64,000 nucleotides of DNA from Paenibacillus terrae (GCF_000943545.1 NZ_JTHP01000004.1:62001-126000); one strand, 5' to 3'; positions 46,947 through 57,516 are shown, counted from the stretch's first letter. Translations and numbers: made by a program. The notes: generated from the letters alone by a model not told the origin.

Positions 46947-47769
46947 GTCTTCGCTCCTCGTTCTCATGTGCCAGACGCAGCAGTTCCTTTTTGATCTCAG
47001 CCAGTTGTGTATCTATCCGTGCATCCACACTTCCAAAGGAAGAACGAATAACACAGCCGCGATCCTTCACAGTTCCATCAGGAATAATTTGCAGTTCTGC
47101 CTGCGAATCGACAGTTAATGACAATTCTTCGCGTGCACCTTGCACAAATGCGAAATGCTGAGGCGACACACACAGCGTAATTGTTCCTTTTTCCCGCTTA
47201 CGAGCCAAGTTTTTACGAATGAGCTCAATTGTATATTCAGGCTCAATACTAAGCTGTTTTTCAATAACTTTCTCAGCAATAGCACTACTCAGCTCGACCA
47301 GAAAAGGCTCAGCCTCCTGAATCAATTGCTCCTTGGTCTCATAGGCCTGACGCAAAATATCCTGCGCTTCTGCCATCATCTGTTCCGATTTCACCTGAAG
47401 CTCGGCCTCAGCCAACTTTTGGCCTTCCTCATAGCCTTGCTGAAACCCGTCAGCCTTTAAGGACTCTGTTAACTGCTCGTCCTGCTCACGGCGTTCCTGC
47501 CACCAGGTTTCAATCTGCTGCTGCGCCTCCTGAAGCATCCGTTCCGCTTCTTCAGCCGCCTCACGAACCTGCCGTTCGGCAAAATCCTTGGCATCATTCA
47601 GCATTTCATCCCGGAGCCGTTCAGTCTCGTAATCTCTCTGTGGTTCCGGCTCCATATGTTCAGTTGTGACTTCCTCGTCCGACGTTTCTGGCGCATACGT
47701 ATGTGCCACATCAATGGTTTTCAAAGCTTCAACAGGCACATATTGGAAAGATTTGATCAAGTTAGACAA
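46933..47769 (-). CDS. fliH: Flagellar export stator protein FliH
   Basis: Regulator and peripheral stalk of FliI. I chose the TTG at 47769, preceded by GGAGGAG at 9 bases, giving 278 residues; the ATG 3 codons earlier touches the ribosome-binding site. Seen: a variable N-terminus, a long Glu/Gln-rich coiled coil (about 50-150), and the conserved FliH/V-ATPase E-like C-terminus (IAEKVIEKQLSIEPEYTIEL, then SFGSVDARIDTQLAEIKKEL). It overlaps fliG and fliI. Confidence 0.93.
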   Translation of the reverse strand: MSNLIKSFQYVPVEALKTIDVAHTYAPETSDEEVTTEHMEPEPQRDYETERLRDEMLNDAKDFAERQVREAAEEAERMLQEAQQQIETWWQERREQDEQLTESLKADGFQQGYEEGQKLAEAELQVKSEQMMAEAQDILRQAYETKEQLIQEAEPFLVELSSAIAEKVIEKQLSIEPEYTIELIRKNLARKREKGTITLCVSPQHFAFVQGAREELSLTVDSQAELQIIPDGTVKDRGCVIRSSFGSVDARIDTQLAEIKKELLRLAHENEERRHEGA

Positions 47770-48778
47770 TGATGTCATCTCCTCCGCCGCGTGCGATTAT
47801 AATCTCACCGGCCTCTTCCAATCTGCGGATCGTCGATACGATGCGAGTCTGCGCTTCTTCCACATCACGCAGCCGTACCGGTCCCATATACTCCATTTCC
47901 TCTTTGAAGGTTTCTGCCATCCGTTTCGACATATTTCGGAAAATCACATCGCGAACTTCTTCGCTGGACACTTTAAGCGCCAGCTGCAAATCGGCATTGT
48001 CGATATCGCGGATAATACGTTGAATGGAACGGTTGTCCACATTGACGATATCCTCGAATATGAACATTCTTTTCTTGATTTCCTCGGCCAGTTCAGGGTC
48101 CTGAATTTCAAGCGAGTCGAGGATCGTGCGTTCGGTCCCTCGGTCTACCCCATTCAAAATCTGAACAATGGACTCGATACCACCTGCATTCGTGTAATCC
48201 TGCGTCGCGGTTGCTGACAGCTTTTGCTCCAGCACACGTTCCACTTGTGAAATGACTTCCGGCGAAGTGCTGTCCATTACAGCGACACGCCGAGCTACCT
48301 CAGCTTGCTTTTCCTGTGGCAGGGACGACAGAATCGCCGCTGCCTGCTCAAATTGCAAGTACGAGAGCACGAGAGCAATCGTCTGTGGATTTTCGTTCTG
48401 TATAAAGTTCAAAATCTGGTTTGGATCAGCCTTGCGGGCAAAATCGAACGGTCTCACCTGCAATGTCGCCGTCAGACGGTTAATGACCTCAACTGCTTTT
48501 TGCGACCCGAGTGCCTTTTCCAATATCTCTTTGGCATAATTGATGCCGCCTTGGGAAATGTACTCCTGAGCCAAACAAATTTGATGAAACTCAGCCATAA
48601 TCGAATCTTTTTCCGTAGCATCGACCTTCCGCACATTGGCGATTTCCAATGTGAGTTGCTCAATCTCTTCGTCACGCAAATGCTTGAATATTTGAGCAGA
48701 TACTTCCGGCCCCATCGTGATTAGCAGAATTGCCGCTTTTTGTCTTCCCGTTAAACCTTGACTGCTTGCTTTTGCCAA
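47762..48778 (-). CDS. fliG: Flagellar motor switch protein FliG
   Basis: Rotor protein that interacts with the MotA stator. With the TTG at 48778 (GAGGTG 8 bases upstream) it has 338 residues, the B. subtilis length; the GTG 3 codons earlier is too close to the ribosome-binding site. Seen: GRQKAAILLITMGPEVSAQI at the N-terminus, EHPQ-like motif variant NPQTIALVLSYLQ in the middle domain, and charged torque helix LALKVSSEEVRDVIFRNMSK near the C-terminus. Neighbours are fliF and fliH. Confidence 0.97.
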   Translation of the reverse strand: MAKASSQGLTGRQKAAILLITMGPEVSAQIFKHLRDEEIEQLTLEIANVRKVDATEKDSIMAEFHQICLAQEYISQGGINYAKEILEKALGSQKAVEVINRLTATLQVRPFDFARKADPNQILNFIQNENPQTIALVLSYLQFEQAAAILSSLPQEKQAEVARRVAVMDSTSPEVISQVERVLEQKLSATATQDYTNAGGIESIVQILNGVDRGTERTILDSLEIQDPELAEEIKKRMFIFEDIVNVDNRSIQRIIRDIDNADLQLALKVSSEEVRDVIFRNMSKRMAETFKEEMEYMGPVRLRDVEEAQTRIVSTIRRLEEAGEIIIARGGGDDIIV

Positions 48779-48789
48779 TGAACTCACCT

Positions 48790-50376
48790 CTATTCGTCAG
48801 CCAGCCATGTACGAAGCAGATTGACGAATTCGTCGGGTTTCTTTTTCGCCAGACTCTCAAGCTGTTTACGCACTTGACTTTCATTTGTCACACTTTCCAT
48901 GGTAATGGACGGGAACTCCGTCGGTGTTGGCATAAGTTGCAGATCTTCATCTAATTCTTCTTCCTGCTGCTTACGACGACCGCGTACAATCAGGAAGATT
49001 ACGCCTGCCAACAGTGCCAGTACAGCAGCCCCGATGCCCCATACCCAAGGGTTGGAAGCTGAGAAAAACGTGTTGGTGTTCGCTGGCACCGGTACGGTTT
49101 GAGAGAACACTGAAACTTTTTTAGCTAAATCAGCGTCTGTAATAGTAATGCCGGAATTCGCTAATGAAGCTCTTACGATATTAACCAAAATATTTTGGAT
49201 TGCGGCCTGAGTTGCTGCATCCAAAGTTTGCTGCCCCGTTGGTGGTTCAACTGCTACATTAATGGTTAAATCTTTTACAGTGTACGGACTTTGGATAATA
49301 TCCTTCGCAATTCGGTTAACTTCGTAGTTAATTGTGCTTGAGCTCTTATCTGAGCTTGTGTTGCCCGAATTGCTTCCTCCAGGGTAACCAGGTACATCCT
49401 GCGTTCCTGTTCCTGCGACTCCTCCAGTTTGTCCACTACTGCCAGTGTAGCTTTCCTGAATTTGCTGGGCGCTGATTTCAATGCCCTTCATTTTCGTTTG
49501 ATCAACTGGTGTGACCAGTTGCTCTTTCGACGTTACTTTGTCGAAATTCAGCTGTGACATAACCAGCACATTCACTTTGTCTTCGCCAACAATTTTCGAC
49601 AAAAATTGTTGGACATTATTCCTTACATCGCTCTCAAACTTCTTCTGCAGAGCCATGTTTTCCTCAACACCACTGGAGAGACCTCCTTGACCGCCCTTGG
49701 CCGTTGGAATCAGTTCATACTCCTTATTGGTGATCGTAATGTTTTCTACAGGCAAATTCGGCACAGCCGTCTTTACCAGATTAAAGTATCCGTCGATGGC
49801 TTGCTGATTTGGCGTAAAGCCCGGTTCGAATTCCATTTGAACCGAAGCAGAAGCTTTGTCTTTTTCTTCAAGCCCGGCAAAAATGTTTTCCTTCGGCATA
49901 TTAATGACAGCTTTGGAGCTTTGGACACCATCCATCCGTTCCAACAATTGCTGCACTTCGCCGTTCAATGCGTTATTGTATTTCACATTGAACTCGTTCT
50001 CCGTCATGCCAATTGCCGAGGAGGACTGGTCAAAGGCACTCATGCCGATTGAACCCTTTTGAATCAGGCCCTGAGACCCAACATCTACCTTTGCCTTATC
50101 CGCGTTTGCGGTTGGGACTGCGATTTGCGTCCCGCCAGCATTGAGCTGATACGGAATACCCGCAGAATCGAGATATTTAATGACCCCGGCAGCATCGTTT
50201 GCGTTTAAATCCCGGAAAGCCACTTCATACTCGGTTTTGGTAAACTGCATCGTTAGCACTACAATGGCAATGATGATGAATGCCAATGTCGAAACAAGTA
50301 ATATCTTCTGTTTTTTGCTGAAATTATTCCAATACCCGGAAATCTTATCCCGATATTGGGCGATTCTCTCGTTCAC
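48790..50376 (-). CDS. fliF: Flagellar MS-ring protein FliF
   Basis: Forms the MS ring in the membrane. It has 528 residues with an N-terminal membrane helix (ILLVSTLAFIIIAIVVLTMQ, about 25-44), ring-building domains with VALIM-type pattern and MDGVQSSKAVINMPKENIFA, a Ser/Gly-rich loop (about 320-350), a second membrane helix (WVWGIGAAVLALLAGVIFLI, about 447-466), and a C-terminal FliG-binding tail. It lies between fliE and fliG. Confidence 0.96.
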   Translation of the reverse strand: MNERIAQYRDKISGYWNNFSKKQKILLVSTLAFIIIAIVVLTMQFTKTEYEVAFRDLNANDAAGVIKYLDSAGIPYQLNAGGTQIAVPTANADKAKVDVGSQGLIQKGSIGMSAFDQSSSAIGMTENEFNVKYNNALNGEVQQLLERMDGVQSSKAVINMPKENIFAGLEEKDKASASVQMEFEPGFTPNQQAIDGYFNLVKTAVPNLPVENITITNKEYELIPTAKGGQGGLSSGVEENMALQKKFESDVRNNVQQFLSKIVGEDKVNVLVMSQLNFDKVTSKEQLVTPVDQTKMKGIEISAQQIQESYTGSSGQTGGVAGTGTQDVPGYPGGSNSGNTSSDKSSSTINYEVNRIAKDIIQSPYTVKDLTINVAVEPPTGQQTLDAATQAAIQNILVNIVRASLANSGITITDADLAKKVSVFSQTVPVPANTNTFFSASNPWVWGIGAAVLALLAGVIFLIVRGRRKQQEEELDEDLQLMPTPTEFPSITMESVTNESQVRKQLESLAKKKPDEFVNLLRTWLADE

Positions 50377-50411
50377 TCCGTCACCCCATCCGAAACTTTG
50401 CTAGATCCTCT

Positions 50412-50726
50412 TTACATCTGTGTACGCATGATCTCCTGATAGGCTTCAATCGCTTTGTTTCGGACTTGAGTAGTAAGCTGCAGAGAAAGCAGCGCTTGTT
50501 GGGAAGTGATCATGACCTGATCAACATCAACTTTTCCTGCCATGAACTGGTCGGACATCGTGTGTGTAGCGGCTTCCTGCTGCCCCACTTCATTGAGCGC
50601 ATCCTTTAGGAACGAACCAAAATCCTTCAAGGATTCGGAAGGCGTCGCTTTCGTCAACTCATTGTTAGGCGATTGAATTTGCTGTATTGCCGGTGTCTGT
50701 ACATTAAACATGGCGTTCTGGATCAT
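50412..50726 (-). CDS. fliE: Flagellar hook-basal body complex protein FliE
   Basis: Connects the MS ring to the rod. It has 104 residues. Seen: SFLKDALNEVGQQEAATHTM, FMAGKVDVDQVMITSQQALL and LSLQLTTQVRNKAIEAYQEI, the whole C-terminal family signature. The ATG at 50726 has AGGGAG upstream. It lies between flgC and fliF. Confidence 0.95.
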   Translation of the reverse strand: MIQNAMFNVQTPAIQQIQSPNNELTKATPSESLKDFGSFLKDALNEVGQQEAATHTMSDQFMAGKVDVDQVMITSQQALLSLQLTTQVRNKAIEAYQEIMRTQM

Positions 50727-50765
50727 GTTTTACTCTCCCTATTCTGTAGTTAGTAGTCCTGGGAC

Positions 50766-51218
50766 TTAGCGACCGATTTCAAGTGCCTTGGAAACCATTG
50801 CCTTGGATGCATTCAGAGCTGTTACATTGGCTTCGTAAGAGCGTGTTGCGGAAATCATGTCTACCATTTCTTTCATAATGTCTACATTAGGCATATATAC
50901 ATAGCCATCTTTATCAGCATCCGGGTGACCCGGATTGTACACAGGCTTCAAAGGTGACTGATCTTCCTGTATTTGCGAAACCTTGACGCCAGCGGCACCC
51001 GTTCCATTTCCTTCCATTTGAGCCTGCAAAACATCGGCAAACCGAGATTGGTTAGGCTCCAAAACAACCGTTTTTCTCCGATATGGAACCGCTTGTCCAT
51101 TCTCCACTTTTGCCCGGGTTGTCTCTGCATTGGCAATGTTGCTTGATATGACATCCATACGCAACCTTTGGGCCGTAAGAGCAGAGGCACTGATATCAAA
51201 GCCGTTGTTAATCTTCAC
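50766..51218 (-). CDS. flgC: Flagellar basal-body rod protein FlgC
   Basis: Proximal rod protein of 150 residues, equal to B. subtilis FlgC. N-terminal signature FDISASALTAQRLRMDVISS then NIANAETT; C-terminal VDMISATRSYEANVTALNAS. The GTG start at 51218 has GGGAG about 10 bases upstream, and flgB ends 6 bases before. Confidence 0.96.
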   Translation of the reverse strand: MKINNGFDISASALTAQRLRMDVISSNIANAETTRAKVENGQAVPYRRKTVVLEPNQSRFADVLQAQMEGNGTGAAGVKVSQIQEDQSPLKPVYNPGHPDADKDGYVYMPNVDIMKEMVDMISATRSYEANVTALNASKAMVSKALEIGR

Positions 51219-51224
51219 CTGGTC

Positions 51225-51632
51225 CTATCTCCCTTCTACCGCTGTTCTCATCATTTTGATGCGTTCACTAATTTCTTGGATGTAGGTATTATATCTCAGT
51301 TGATTCTCAGCCATAAGGCTCATTTCTCTGTCGATATCCACGTTATTCATATTGTTGTTCATGACAGAATACCCATCTTTGGTGACCACAGCATCTGGAA
51401 TGGAGTTCGCAGGTCCTATCTGAAAATGTTTCGCATTGGTTACTTTTCCACGTAATGGTGTCACGTCGCCACCCATTTGCTGCTGAAGCAATTCTTCAAA
51501 TGAAACCTCTGAACGCTTAAAATACGGGGTATCCTCATTGGAAATGTTGTTGGCTATCACACGTTGTCTCGTATTTGCCGCCTGAACACCTGCCTGAAGT
51601 TTTTGAAAGCTCATATCACCCAGCAGATTCAT
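51225..51632 (-). CDS. flgB: Flagellar basal-body rod protein FlgB
   Basis: Proximal rod protein and first gene of the superoperon. It has 135 residues. Seen: LQAGVQAANTRQRVIANNIS followed by NEDTPYFKRSEVSFEELL, and a C-terminal NQLRYNTYIQEISERIKMMR helix. The ATG at 51632 has GGAAGGAGGAG upstream, a very strong site. Confidence 0.96.
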   Translation of the reverse strand: MNLLGDMSFQKLQAGVQAANTRQRVIANNISNEDTPYFKRSEVSFEELLQQQMGGDVTPLRGKVTNAKHFQIGPANSIPDAVVTKDGYSVMNNNMNNVDIDREMSLMAENQLRYNTYIQEISERIKMMRTAVEGR

Positions 51633-51802
51633 TTAGCTCCTCCTTCCAGCGTCTACTCCAAAGTAAGATTCAATAAAACAAGATTTTTCACTTTTTTTCG
51701 ACAATAAAATTTCATAATTATACATTTCTCTTAGGTCTTAAGTAGAAAATAATTGCTTTGTGTCATATATTCTAAGTTTCGTAGAGTTGGGACCTAATTA
51801 CA
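51633..51802 (-). promoter_or_regulatory. Probable promoter region of the fla/che superoperon
   Basis: About 170 AT-rich bases separate the hslU terminator from flgB. On the minus strand TATAAT occurs at 51722-51717, about 85 bases before the start codon, but no good -35 sits 16-18 bases upstream. A weak SigD-like pattern, TAAT then about 14 bases then GTCGAAAA, follows around 51720-51690. Both assignments are tentative. As the operon starts here, a promoter must lie in this gap or read through from hslU. Confidence 0.35.
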
Positions 51803-51842
51803 ATAAGAAAAAAGCCCTATCTTTTTTAAAAAAGAGGGCTTT
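51803..51842 (-). terminator. Intrinsic terminator after hslU, ahead of the fla/che operon
   Basis: AGGGCTTT (51835-51842) and AAAGCCCT (51811-51818), with inner A-T pairs, form a long hairpin on the minus strand followed by TTTTTTCTT. It separates the topA-hslU transcription unit from flgB. Confidence 0.75.
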
Positions 51843-52039
51843 CGATGCATAAAATGTTAAATTTTTCAGGTTTTTTTCAATGAAATGAATGTTTTCTTAG
51901 CACTTTGCACCTGTAAAAGATTATACGTCCTACTTTTGGAATAGACAGAAAAATCATCTAAGGGACGCTCATCTAGGTCTATGTGACGGTGCAAGATAGT
52001 GTTATTCTAGACAACGCAACCTATTTTAAAAGCTCCCGC
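51843..52039. other. AT-rich gap downstream of hslU, no gene seen
   Basis: No ORF with a ribosome-binding site lies here. A minus-strand TATAAT occurs near 51930 without a convincing -35. In Bacillus codY occupies this place; nothing resembling codY or a remnant was found. Confidence 0.5.
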
Positions 52040-53440
52040 TCATAAAATATACTGACTAAGGTCCCTGTTTTGGGCAATATCACCCAGCTTCTCCCGAACA
52101 TATTCCGGGGTAATGATCATGCGGTCTAAAGTAAGCTCCGGAGCCTCGAAGGACAAATCCTCCAACAACTTCTCCAAAATCGTATGCAAGCGGCGCGCAC
52201 CGATGTTTTCCGTGTTCCGGTTTACAGACTCGGCAATGCTGGCAATTTCACGGATGGCTTCCGCCGAAAATTCTACTTCAATCTCTTCGGTACGAAGCAA
52301 ATCCGTGTATTGCTTGGTCAGCGCATTTTTAGGCTCTGTCAAAATGGATACAAATTCATCCAATGTGAGGCTGCTCAGTTCAACACGGATTGGAAAACGT
52401 CCCTGCAGTTCAGGGATCAGATCAGAAGGCTTGGCAACATGAAAAGCTCCAGCGGCGATAAAAAGAATATAATCTGTCCTTACCGGGCCGTATTTAGTCA
52501 TAATGGTAGAACCCTCGACAATAGGCAAAATATCGCGCTGGACACCTTCTCTAGATACATCAGGACCACTGCCCTTGCCCTGACTGGCAATCTTGTCGAT
52601 TTCATCAATAAAAATGATACCGGATTGTTCAGCACGTTTCACGGACTCCTGAATGACATCATCCATGTCGATCAGCTTGGCAGCCTCATCCTGAATTAGC
52701 ACCTTGCGGGCTTCCTTCACCGGCAACTTGCGCTTTTTAGTCCGCTTTGGCAGAAAGCTTCCGAACATTTCCTGCATATTCATGCCCATTTGCTCATTTC
52801 CCTGCCCAGCAAACATATCCAGCATATTGGGTGCGGTGTCCTCCACATCAATCTCAATAACTTCATCCTCAAGCTTGCCGGACAATAGATCGAATTTAGC
52901 CTTACGCCGTTTCTCTGCCAAGGATGTGTCCTGTTGCGGGGGTTCTTCCTCTACCGAATTCCCGGTGTTATTGCCAAACAGCATTTCAAAAGGGTTGCGT
53001 TGGGATTTATTTAATTTCTCCGCAGGTACAAGAATACTGACAATCCGTTCATTCGCCATGTCCTCGGCTTTGTCCTTCACATTCTCCGTCCGCTCCGCTT
53101 TAACGATGCGAATCGAAGTTTCCATCAAGTCACGCACCATGGATTCCACATCCCGGCCGACATAACCCACTTCTGTAAATTTAGTCGCCTCTACCTTAAT
53201 AAAAGGAGCTCCCACGAGCCGGGCCAGTCTGCGTGCAATTTCGGTTTTACCCACGCCCGTCGGACCGATCATCAAAATATTTTTGGGCACAATTTCATCC
53301 CGGATATCGTCCGGCAGCTTGCTGCGCCGATAACGGTTGCGCAAGGCAACGGCAACGGATTTTTTAGCCTGCTTCTGTCCGACAATATATTTATCCAGCT
53401 CGGATACAACTTGTCTGGGCGTCAACGATTGATTATTCAT
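52040..53440 (-). CDS. hslU: HslU (ClpY) ATPase subunit of the HslVU protease
   Basis: AAA+ unfoldase that feeds HslV. With the ATG at 53440 (GGAGGAG 7 bases upstream) it has 466 residues (B. subtilis 467). Walker [16 protein letters not shown] (about 59-73), an I domain (about 100-240, including a long acidic part), Walker [15 protein letters not shown], sensor region [12 protein letters not shown], and the C-terminal SQYIL tail that inserts into HslV. It follows hslV by about 35 bases. Confidence 0.97.
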   Translation of the reverse strand: MNNQSLTPRQVVSELDKYIVGQKQAKKSVAVALRNRYRRSKLPDDIRDEIVPKNILMIGPTGVGKTEIARRLARLVGAPFIKVEATKFTEVGYVGRDVESMVRDLMETSIRIVKAERTENVKDKAEDMANERIVSILVPAEKLNKSQRNPFEMLFGNNTGNSVEEEPPQQDTSLAEKRRKAKFDLLSGKLEDEVIEIDVEDTAPNMLDMFAGQGNEQMGMNMQEMFGSFLPKRTKKRKLPVKEARKVLIQDEAAKLIDMDDVIQESVKRAEQSGIIFIDEIDKIASQGKGSGPDVSREGVQRDILPIVEGSTIMTKYGPVRTDYILFIAAGAFHVAKPSDLIPELQGRFPIRVELSSLTLDEFVSILTEPKNALTKQYTDLLRTEEIEVEFSAEAIREIASIAESVNRNTENIGARRLHTILEKLLEDLSFEAPELTLDRMIITPEYVREKLGDIAQNRDLSQYIL

Positions 53441-53476
53441 TTTGCACTCCTCCACCCTTGAATACTCAGAGCCGAT

Positions 53477-54019
53477 TTACAGTTCTTCCACGATAATCTG
53501 ATTGTTCGTATACACGCATATCTCCGACGCAACCTCCAGCGCTTCCCGGGCCATATCCTTTGCCTCCATGCCGGAGCCATGACGCTTGAATGCACGCGCC
53601 GCCGCCAATGCAAAATTTCCGCCTGAGCCGATCGCAAGCACATCATCGTCCGGCTCGATAATTTCACCACCCCCGGAAATGAGTAGCATTCCGGATTGAT
53701 CCATAACAATCATCAAAGCCTCCAGCTTACGCAGGATACGGTCCTGCCGCCAGTCCTTAGCCAGTTCCACCGCGGCCCGCTGAAGATTGCCATGATGTTC
53801 CTCCAGCTTGTTTTCAAACTTTTCAAACAATGTGATGGCATCCGCCACTGAACCAGCAAAACCTGCGACCACCTGACCACGGTATAATCTGCGTACTTTT
53901 TTCGCCGTTTGCTTCATGACGACACTGTTACCGAACGTTACCTGACCATCACCGGCAATAGCTCCCTTGCCATTGTGGCGTACAGCACAGATGGTGGTAG
54001 CATGAAAGGACATATCCAT
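53477..54019 (-). CDS. hslV: HslV (ClpQ) peptidase subunit of the HslVU protease
   Basis: Proteasome-like N-terminal nucleophile hydrolase. With the ATG at 54019 (GGAGGAG 8 bases upstream) it has 180 residues. The sequence begins [15 protein letters not shown]; the conserved TTI of E. coli-type HslV is preceded by SFHA, as in B. subtilis ClpQ, which works as an N-terminal Ser protease. An alternative ATG 2 codons later would place Ser at position 2. Other family features, [20 protein letters not shown] and [14 protein letters not shown], are intact. Confidence 0.95.
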   Translation of the reverse strand: MDMSFHATTICAVRHNGKGAIAGDGQVTFGNSVVMKQTAKKVRRLYRGQVVAGFAGSVADAITLFEKFENKLEEHHGNLQRAAVELAKDWRQDRILRKLEALMIVMDQSGMLLISGGGEIIEPDDDVLAIGSGGNFALAAARAFKRHGSGMEAKDMAREALEVASEICVYTNNQIIVEEL

Positions 54020-54045
54020 AACGCGCTCCTCCTTTTCCTTCATCC

Positions 54046-55386
54046 TTATGCCTGTACTTCGGCTGACATAACTTCCGCTTCGTTGATGTAACCACGCAAG
54101 CTTTCCAGCGCACGGTTAGCAAGCGCTTCGTTCTTGTCCTTCTTGTTGCGAATACGCGTTTCCAGCTTTGGCAGCAGACCGAAGTTCGCATTCATCGGCT
54201 GAAAATGTTTGAAATCAGCGGTTGTGATGTAACGAGCCATACTGCCGAGTGTCGTTTCCGCAGGGAACACAAACATTTCTTGTCCACGCGCCGCACGCGC
54301 TGCATTCATTCCCGCCAGCAATCCCGAGGCCGCAGATTCCACGTACCCTTCTACTCCAGTCATTTGTCCGGCAAAGAACAGATTACTTCTGCCTTTGAAC
54401 TGATAGGTCGGATGAAGCTGCTGTGGGGAATTAATAAAGGTGTTGCGATGCATTACACCATAACGTACAAACTCTGCATTCTCCAGGCCCGGTATCATGG
54501 AAAATACGCGCTTTTGCTCTCCCCATTTCAAATGAGTCTGGAAGCCAACCAGGTTGTACAGTGTACCCGCCGCATTATCCTGACGAAGCTGCACAACGGC
54601 ATATGGCAGCTCTCCTGTATGTGGGTTCACGAGACCGACTGGTTTCATCGGCCCAAACAATGCCGTCTGCTTACCGCGCTGCATCATCACTTCAATGGGC
54701 ATGCAGCCTTCGAAGTAAATTTCTTTTTCGAATTCCTTAACTTGTGCCACCTCAGCCGTAATCAGCGCCTCATAAAAAGCGTCAAATTCCGCTTCATTCA
54801 TCGGACAGTTCAAGTAGGCTGCTTCTCCCTTATCGTAGCGGGAAGCCAGATAAACCTTACTCATGTCGATAGAGTCCTTCTCCACAATCGGGGCCGCCGC
54901 ATCGTAAAAGTAAAAATACTCTTCTCCCATCAGCGATTTAATCTGTTCCGACAAAGCCGGAGAAGTTAAAGGCCCGGTAGCAATGACCACGATCCCATCC
55001 TGTGGAATTTCCTGAAGCTCCTCATTGACAACCTCAATAAGCGGATGTTGATGAAGGGTATCTGTAATATGGCCGGAAAATCCATCTCGATCCACCGCCA
55101 GCGCACCACCAGCCGGAACAGCATGACGATCTGCGGCATTCAAAATCAAGGAGTTCAATATTCTCATTTCTTCCTTCAGCACACCTACCGCGTTAGTCAA
55201 GCCGTTAGCCCGTAAAGAATTGCTGCACACCAGCTCGGCAAATTTATCTGTATGATGTGCCGGTGTTTTAACAACCGGTCTCATTTCATATAACTTAACA
55301 GGCACACCACGGCTTGCAATCTGCCAGGCAGCTTCGCTGCCCGCCAAACCTGCTCCGATGACCGTTACCTTTTGTAGTTCACTCAC
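54046..55386 (-). CDS. trmFO: tRNA (uracil-54-C5)-methyltransferase TrmFO, folate/FAD-dependent
   Basis: Makes m5U54 in the tRNA T-loop using methylene-tetrahydrofolate and FADH2. It has 446 residues. FAD-binding [18 protein letters not shown] at the N-terminus, the catalytic cysteine region [20 protein letters not shown] (about 52-71), and [20 protein letters not shown] near the C-terminus. The start is GTG at 55386. xerC, which follows trmFO in Bacillus, is absent; hslV comes next. Confidence 0.96.
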   Translation of the reverse strand: MSELQKVTVIGAGLAGSEAAWQIASRGVPVKLYEMRPVVKTPAHHTDKFAELVCSNSLRANGLTNAVGVLKEEMRILNSLILNAADRHAVPAGGALAVDRDGFSGHITDTLHQHPLIEVVNEELQEIPQDGIVVIATGPLTSPALSEQIKSLMGEEYFYFYDAAAPIVEKDSIDMSKVYLASRYDKGEAAYLNCPMNEAEFDAFYEALITAEVAQVKEFEKEIYFEGCMPIEVMMQRGKQTALFGPMKPVGLVNPHTGELPYAVVQLRQDNAAGTLYNLVGFQTHLKWGEQKRVFSMIPGLENAEFVRYGVMHRNTFINSPQQLHPTYQFKGRSNLFFAGQMTGVEGYVESAASGLLAGMNAARAARGQEMFVFPAETTLGSMARYITTADFKHFQPMNANFGLLPKLETRIRNKKDKNEALANRALESLRGYINEAEVMSAEVQA

Positions 55387-55413
55387 GTTTAAATCCCCCT
55401 GCTATTGTTGTTC

Positions 55414-57516
55414 TTATGAAGTCTCTACACCCTCGTCGCTATCTTCCAGCATTTCACTGTGATCGCAGACGGTACAGTTGAGCTTCGTTCCCTGTTTTGT
55501 ACGTTTTTCGACCATTAGGCTAGCACAGCTTGGACAAGGCTTAATGGACGGTTTATCCCAGGATACAAAATCGCATTCCGGATAACGGTCACACCCATAA
55601 AAGATACGTCCTTTTTTACTCCGCCGTTCCACAACATGGCCCTCACCACATGTAGGACAATTGATCCCGATATCCTTGACAATCGGCTTCGTATTGCGGC
55701 AATCCGGGAACGCAGAGCAGGCCAGAAATTTACCAAAGCGTCCGAGCTTATACACCATCGGGCTGCCACATTTGTCACAAATGACATCGGATTCTTCATC
55801 CTTGATCTCAATTTCCTTCATTTCTTCCTCTGCCACTTCCAGACGCTTCTCAAACGACTCATAAAAGTCACTCAAGACCTTGACCCAGTCTCCTTCGCCT
55901 TCTTCTACGTGGTCAAGATCACCTTCCATATTGGCCGTGAATTCCACGTTCAGAATTTCAGGAAAGAATTCCTCCATCTGCTCGATGACCAGTTCTCCCA
56001 GCTCTGTAGGGAAGAACTTCTTCTCTTCAATGGCGACATAGCCACGCTTCTGAATAGTTTCCAGTGTCGGTGCATACGTACTCGGACGTCCGATACCCAG
56101 TTCTTCCAGCGTTTTCACCAATCGTGCCTCTGTATAACGGGGAGGCGGTTGCGTGAAATGCTGCTTCGGCTCAACCGATTCCTTTTTCAGCTTGTCGCCC
56201 GGTTTAAGCGGCGGCAGCAGCTTATCTTCTTCGGTTTTACCATCGTCATTCCCCTCCACATACACTTTCATGAAGCCTGGAAAACGAACCTTCGAGCCGG
56301 CTGCCCGGAATATAGTCTCACCCGCTTCAATATCAACGGACAAGGTATCCATAATAGCGGAAGCCATCTGGCTGGCCATAAAACGCTCCCATACCAGTTT
56401 GTACAAACGGAACTGATCCCGGCTCATAAACGGCTTAACCGTTTCCGGGTCACGCAACCCGGAGGTTGGACGAATCGCTTCATGCGCATCCTGGGCGTTG
56501 GCCGCTTTTTTGGAATATTGACGAGGACTTTCAGGTACAAAAGCTTCGCCATATTTCTGAATAATGAATTCCTTCGCTTCCTCTTGGGCCGAAACGGCTA
56601 TTCGTGTGGAATCCGTACGCATATACGTAATCAGACCCACGGTTCCTTCCTTGCCCAAGTCCACACCCTCATACAACTGCTGGGCCACGGACATCGTTTT
56701 GGATGCACGGAAGTTGAGTTTCCGAGCCGCCTCTTGCTGCAAGGAGCTAGTCGTGAATGGTGGAGAAGGATTGCGCAAACGCTCTTTCTCTTTCACATCA
56801 CGGACCTTGTAAGACGACTTACCGATAGCCTCCAGCACTTCTTGTACATCCGCTTCGCTGGAGAGCTCTTTCTTTTCGCCACGAAGCTGATGGAATTTCG
56901 CCTCAAAGGTACTGTCCTTAATCGCCAGTTTAGCTGTGATCGTCCAATACTCTTCAGGCACAAACTCATTAATCTCGTTTTCCCGGTCCAGGATAATTTT
57001 CACGGCAACCGACTGCACGCGCCCTGCGGACAAGCCCTTCTTTACCTTTTTCCAAAGCAATGGACTGATTTTGTAGCCGACAAGCCGATCAAGAATCCGC
57101 CGTGCTTGTTGGGCATTGACCAAATCCATATTGATTTTGCGTGGTGTTTTAAATGCATCCTTGACGGCCTGCTTTGTGATCTCATTAAATACAACGCGGC
57201 AGTCTGCTGTATCGTCCAGATCCAGCGCATGCGCCAAATGCCAAGCGATAGCTTCGCCTTCGCGATCCGGGTCAGCCGCTAGATATACTTTTTTTACTTT
57301 TTTTCTGGCATCCTTTAATTCTTTCAAAATCGAGCCTTTACCTCGAATGGTAATGTATTTGGGATTAAAATCATTTTCGACCTCTACGCCGATCTGACTC
57401 TTTGGTAAATCCCTGATATGACCCATGGAAGCCTTGACGATATATTTGCTGCCCAAGTATTTGCCGATCGTCTTCGCCTTGGAAGGCGATTCCACGATGA
57501 CGAGTGAATCCGCCAT
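55414..57516 (-). CDS. topA: DNA topoisomerase I
   Basis: Type IA topoisomerase relaxing negative supercoils. It has 700 residues. TOPRIM domain with [18 protein letters not shown] and [14 protein letters not shown], the active-site Tyr298 in [12 protein letters not shown], and three C-terminal four-cysteine zinc modules (CDKCG with CSAFPDC, CPTCG with CDRYPEC, CPSCA with CTVC). The ATG at 57516 has GAGAGGAGG upstream. A folded intergenic element separates it from dprA. Confidence 0.97.
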   Translation of the reverse strand: MADSLVIVESPSKAKTIGKYLGSKYIVKASMGHIRDLPKSQIGVEVENDFNPKYITIRGKGSILKELKDARKKVKKVYLAADPDREGEAIAWHLAHALDLDDTADCRVVFNEITKQAVKDAFKTPRKINMDLVNAQQARRILDRLVGYKISPLLWKKVKKGLSAGRVQSVAVKIILDRENEINEFVPEEYWTITAKLAIKDSTFEAKFHQLRGEKKELSSEADVQEVLEAIGKSSYKVRDVKEKERLRNPSPPFTTSSLQQEAARKLNFRASKTMSVAQQLYEGVDLGKEGTVGLITYMRTDSTRIAVSAQEEAKEFIIQKYGEAFVPESPRQYSKKAANAQDAHEAIRPTSGLRDPETVKPFMSRDQFRLYKLVWERFMASQMASAIMDTLSVDIEAGETIFRAAGSKVRFPGFMKVYVEGNDDGKTEEDKLLPPLKPGDKLKKESVEPKQHFTQPPPRYTEARLVKTLEELGIGRPSTYAPTLETIQKRGYVAIEEKKFFPTELGELVIEQMEEFFPEILNVEFTANMEGDLDHVEEGEGDWVKVLSDFYESFEKRLEVAEEEMKEIEIKDEESDVICDKCGSPMVYKLGRFGKFLACSAFPDCRNTKPIVKDIGINCPTCGEGHVVERRSKKGRIFYGCDRYPECDFVSWDKPSIKPCPSCASLMVEKRTKQGTKLNCTVCDHSEMLEDSDEGVETS

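Noticed and set aside
51843..52039. Remnant of codY or a small RNA gene downstream of hslU
   Set aside because: No matching reading frame or helix-turn-helix remnant; the only promoter-like element is a TATAAT with no -35.
55636..57282. 548-residue plus-strand open frame opposite topA
   Set aside because: Shadow of topA; no family motif, no ribosome-binding site and Cys/Arg/Phe-rich composition typical of antisense frames.
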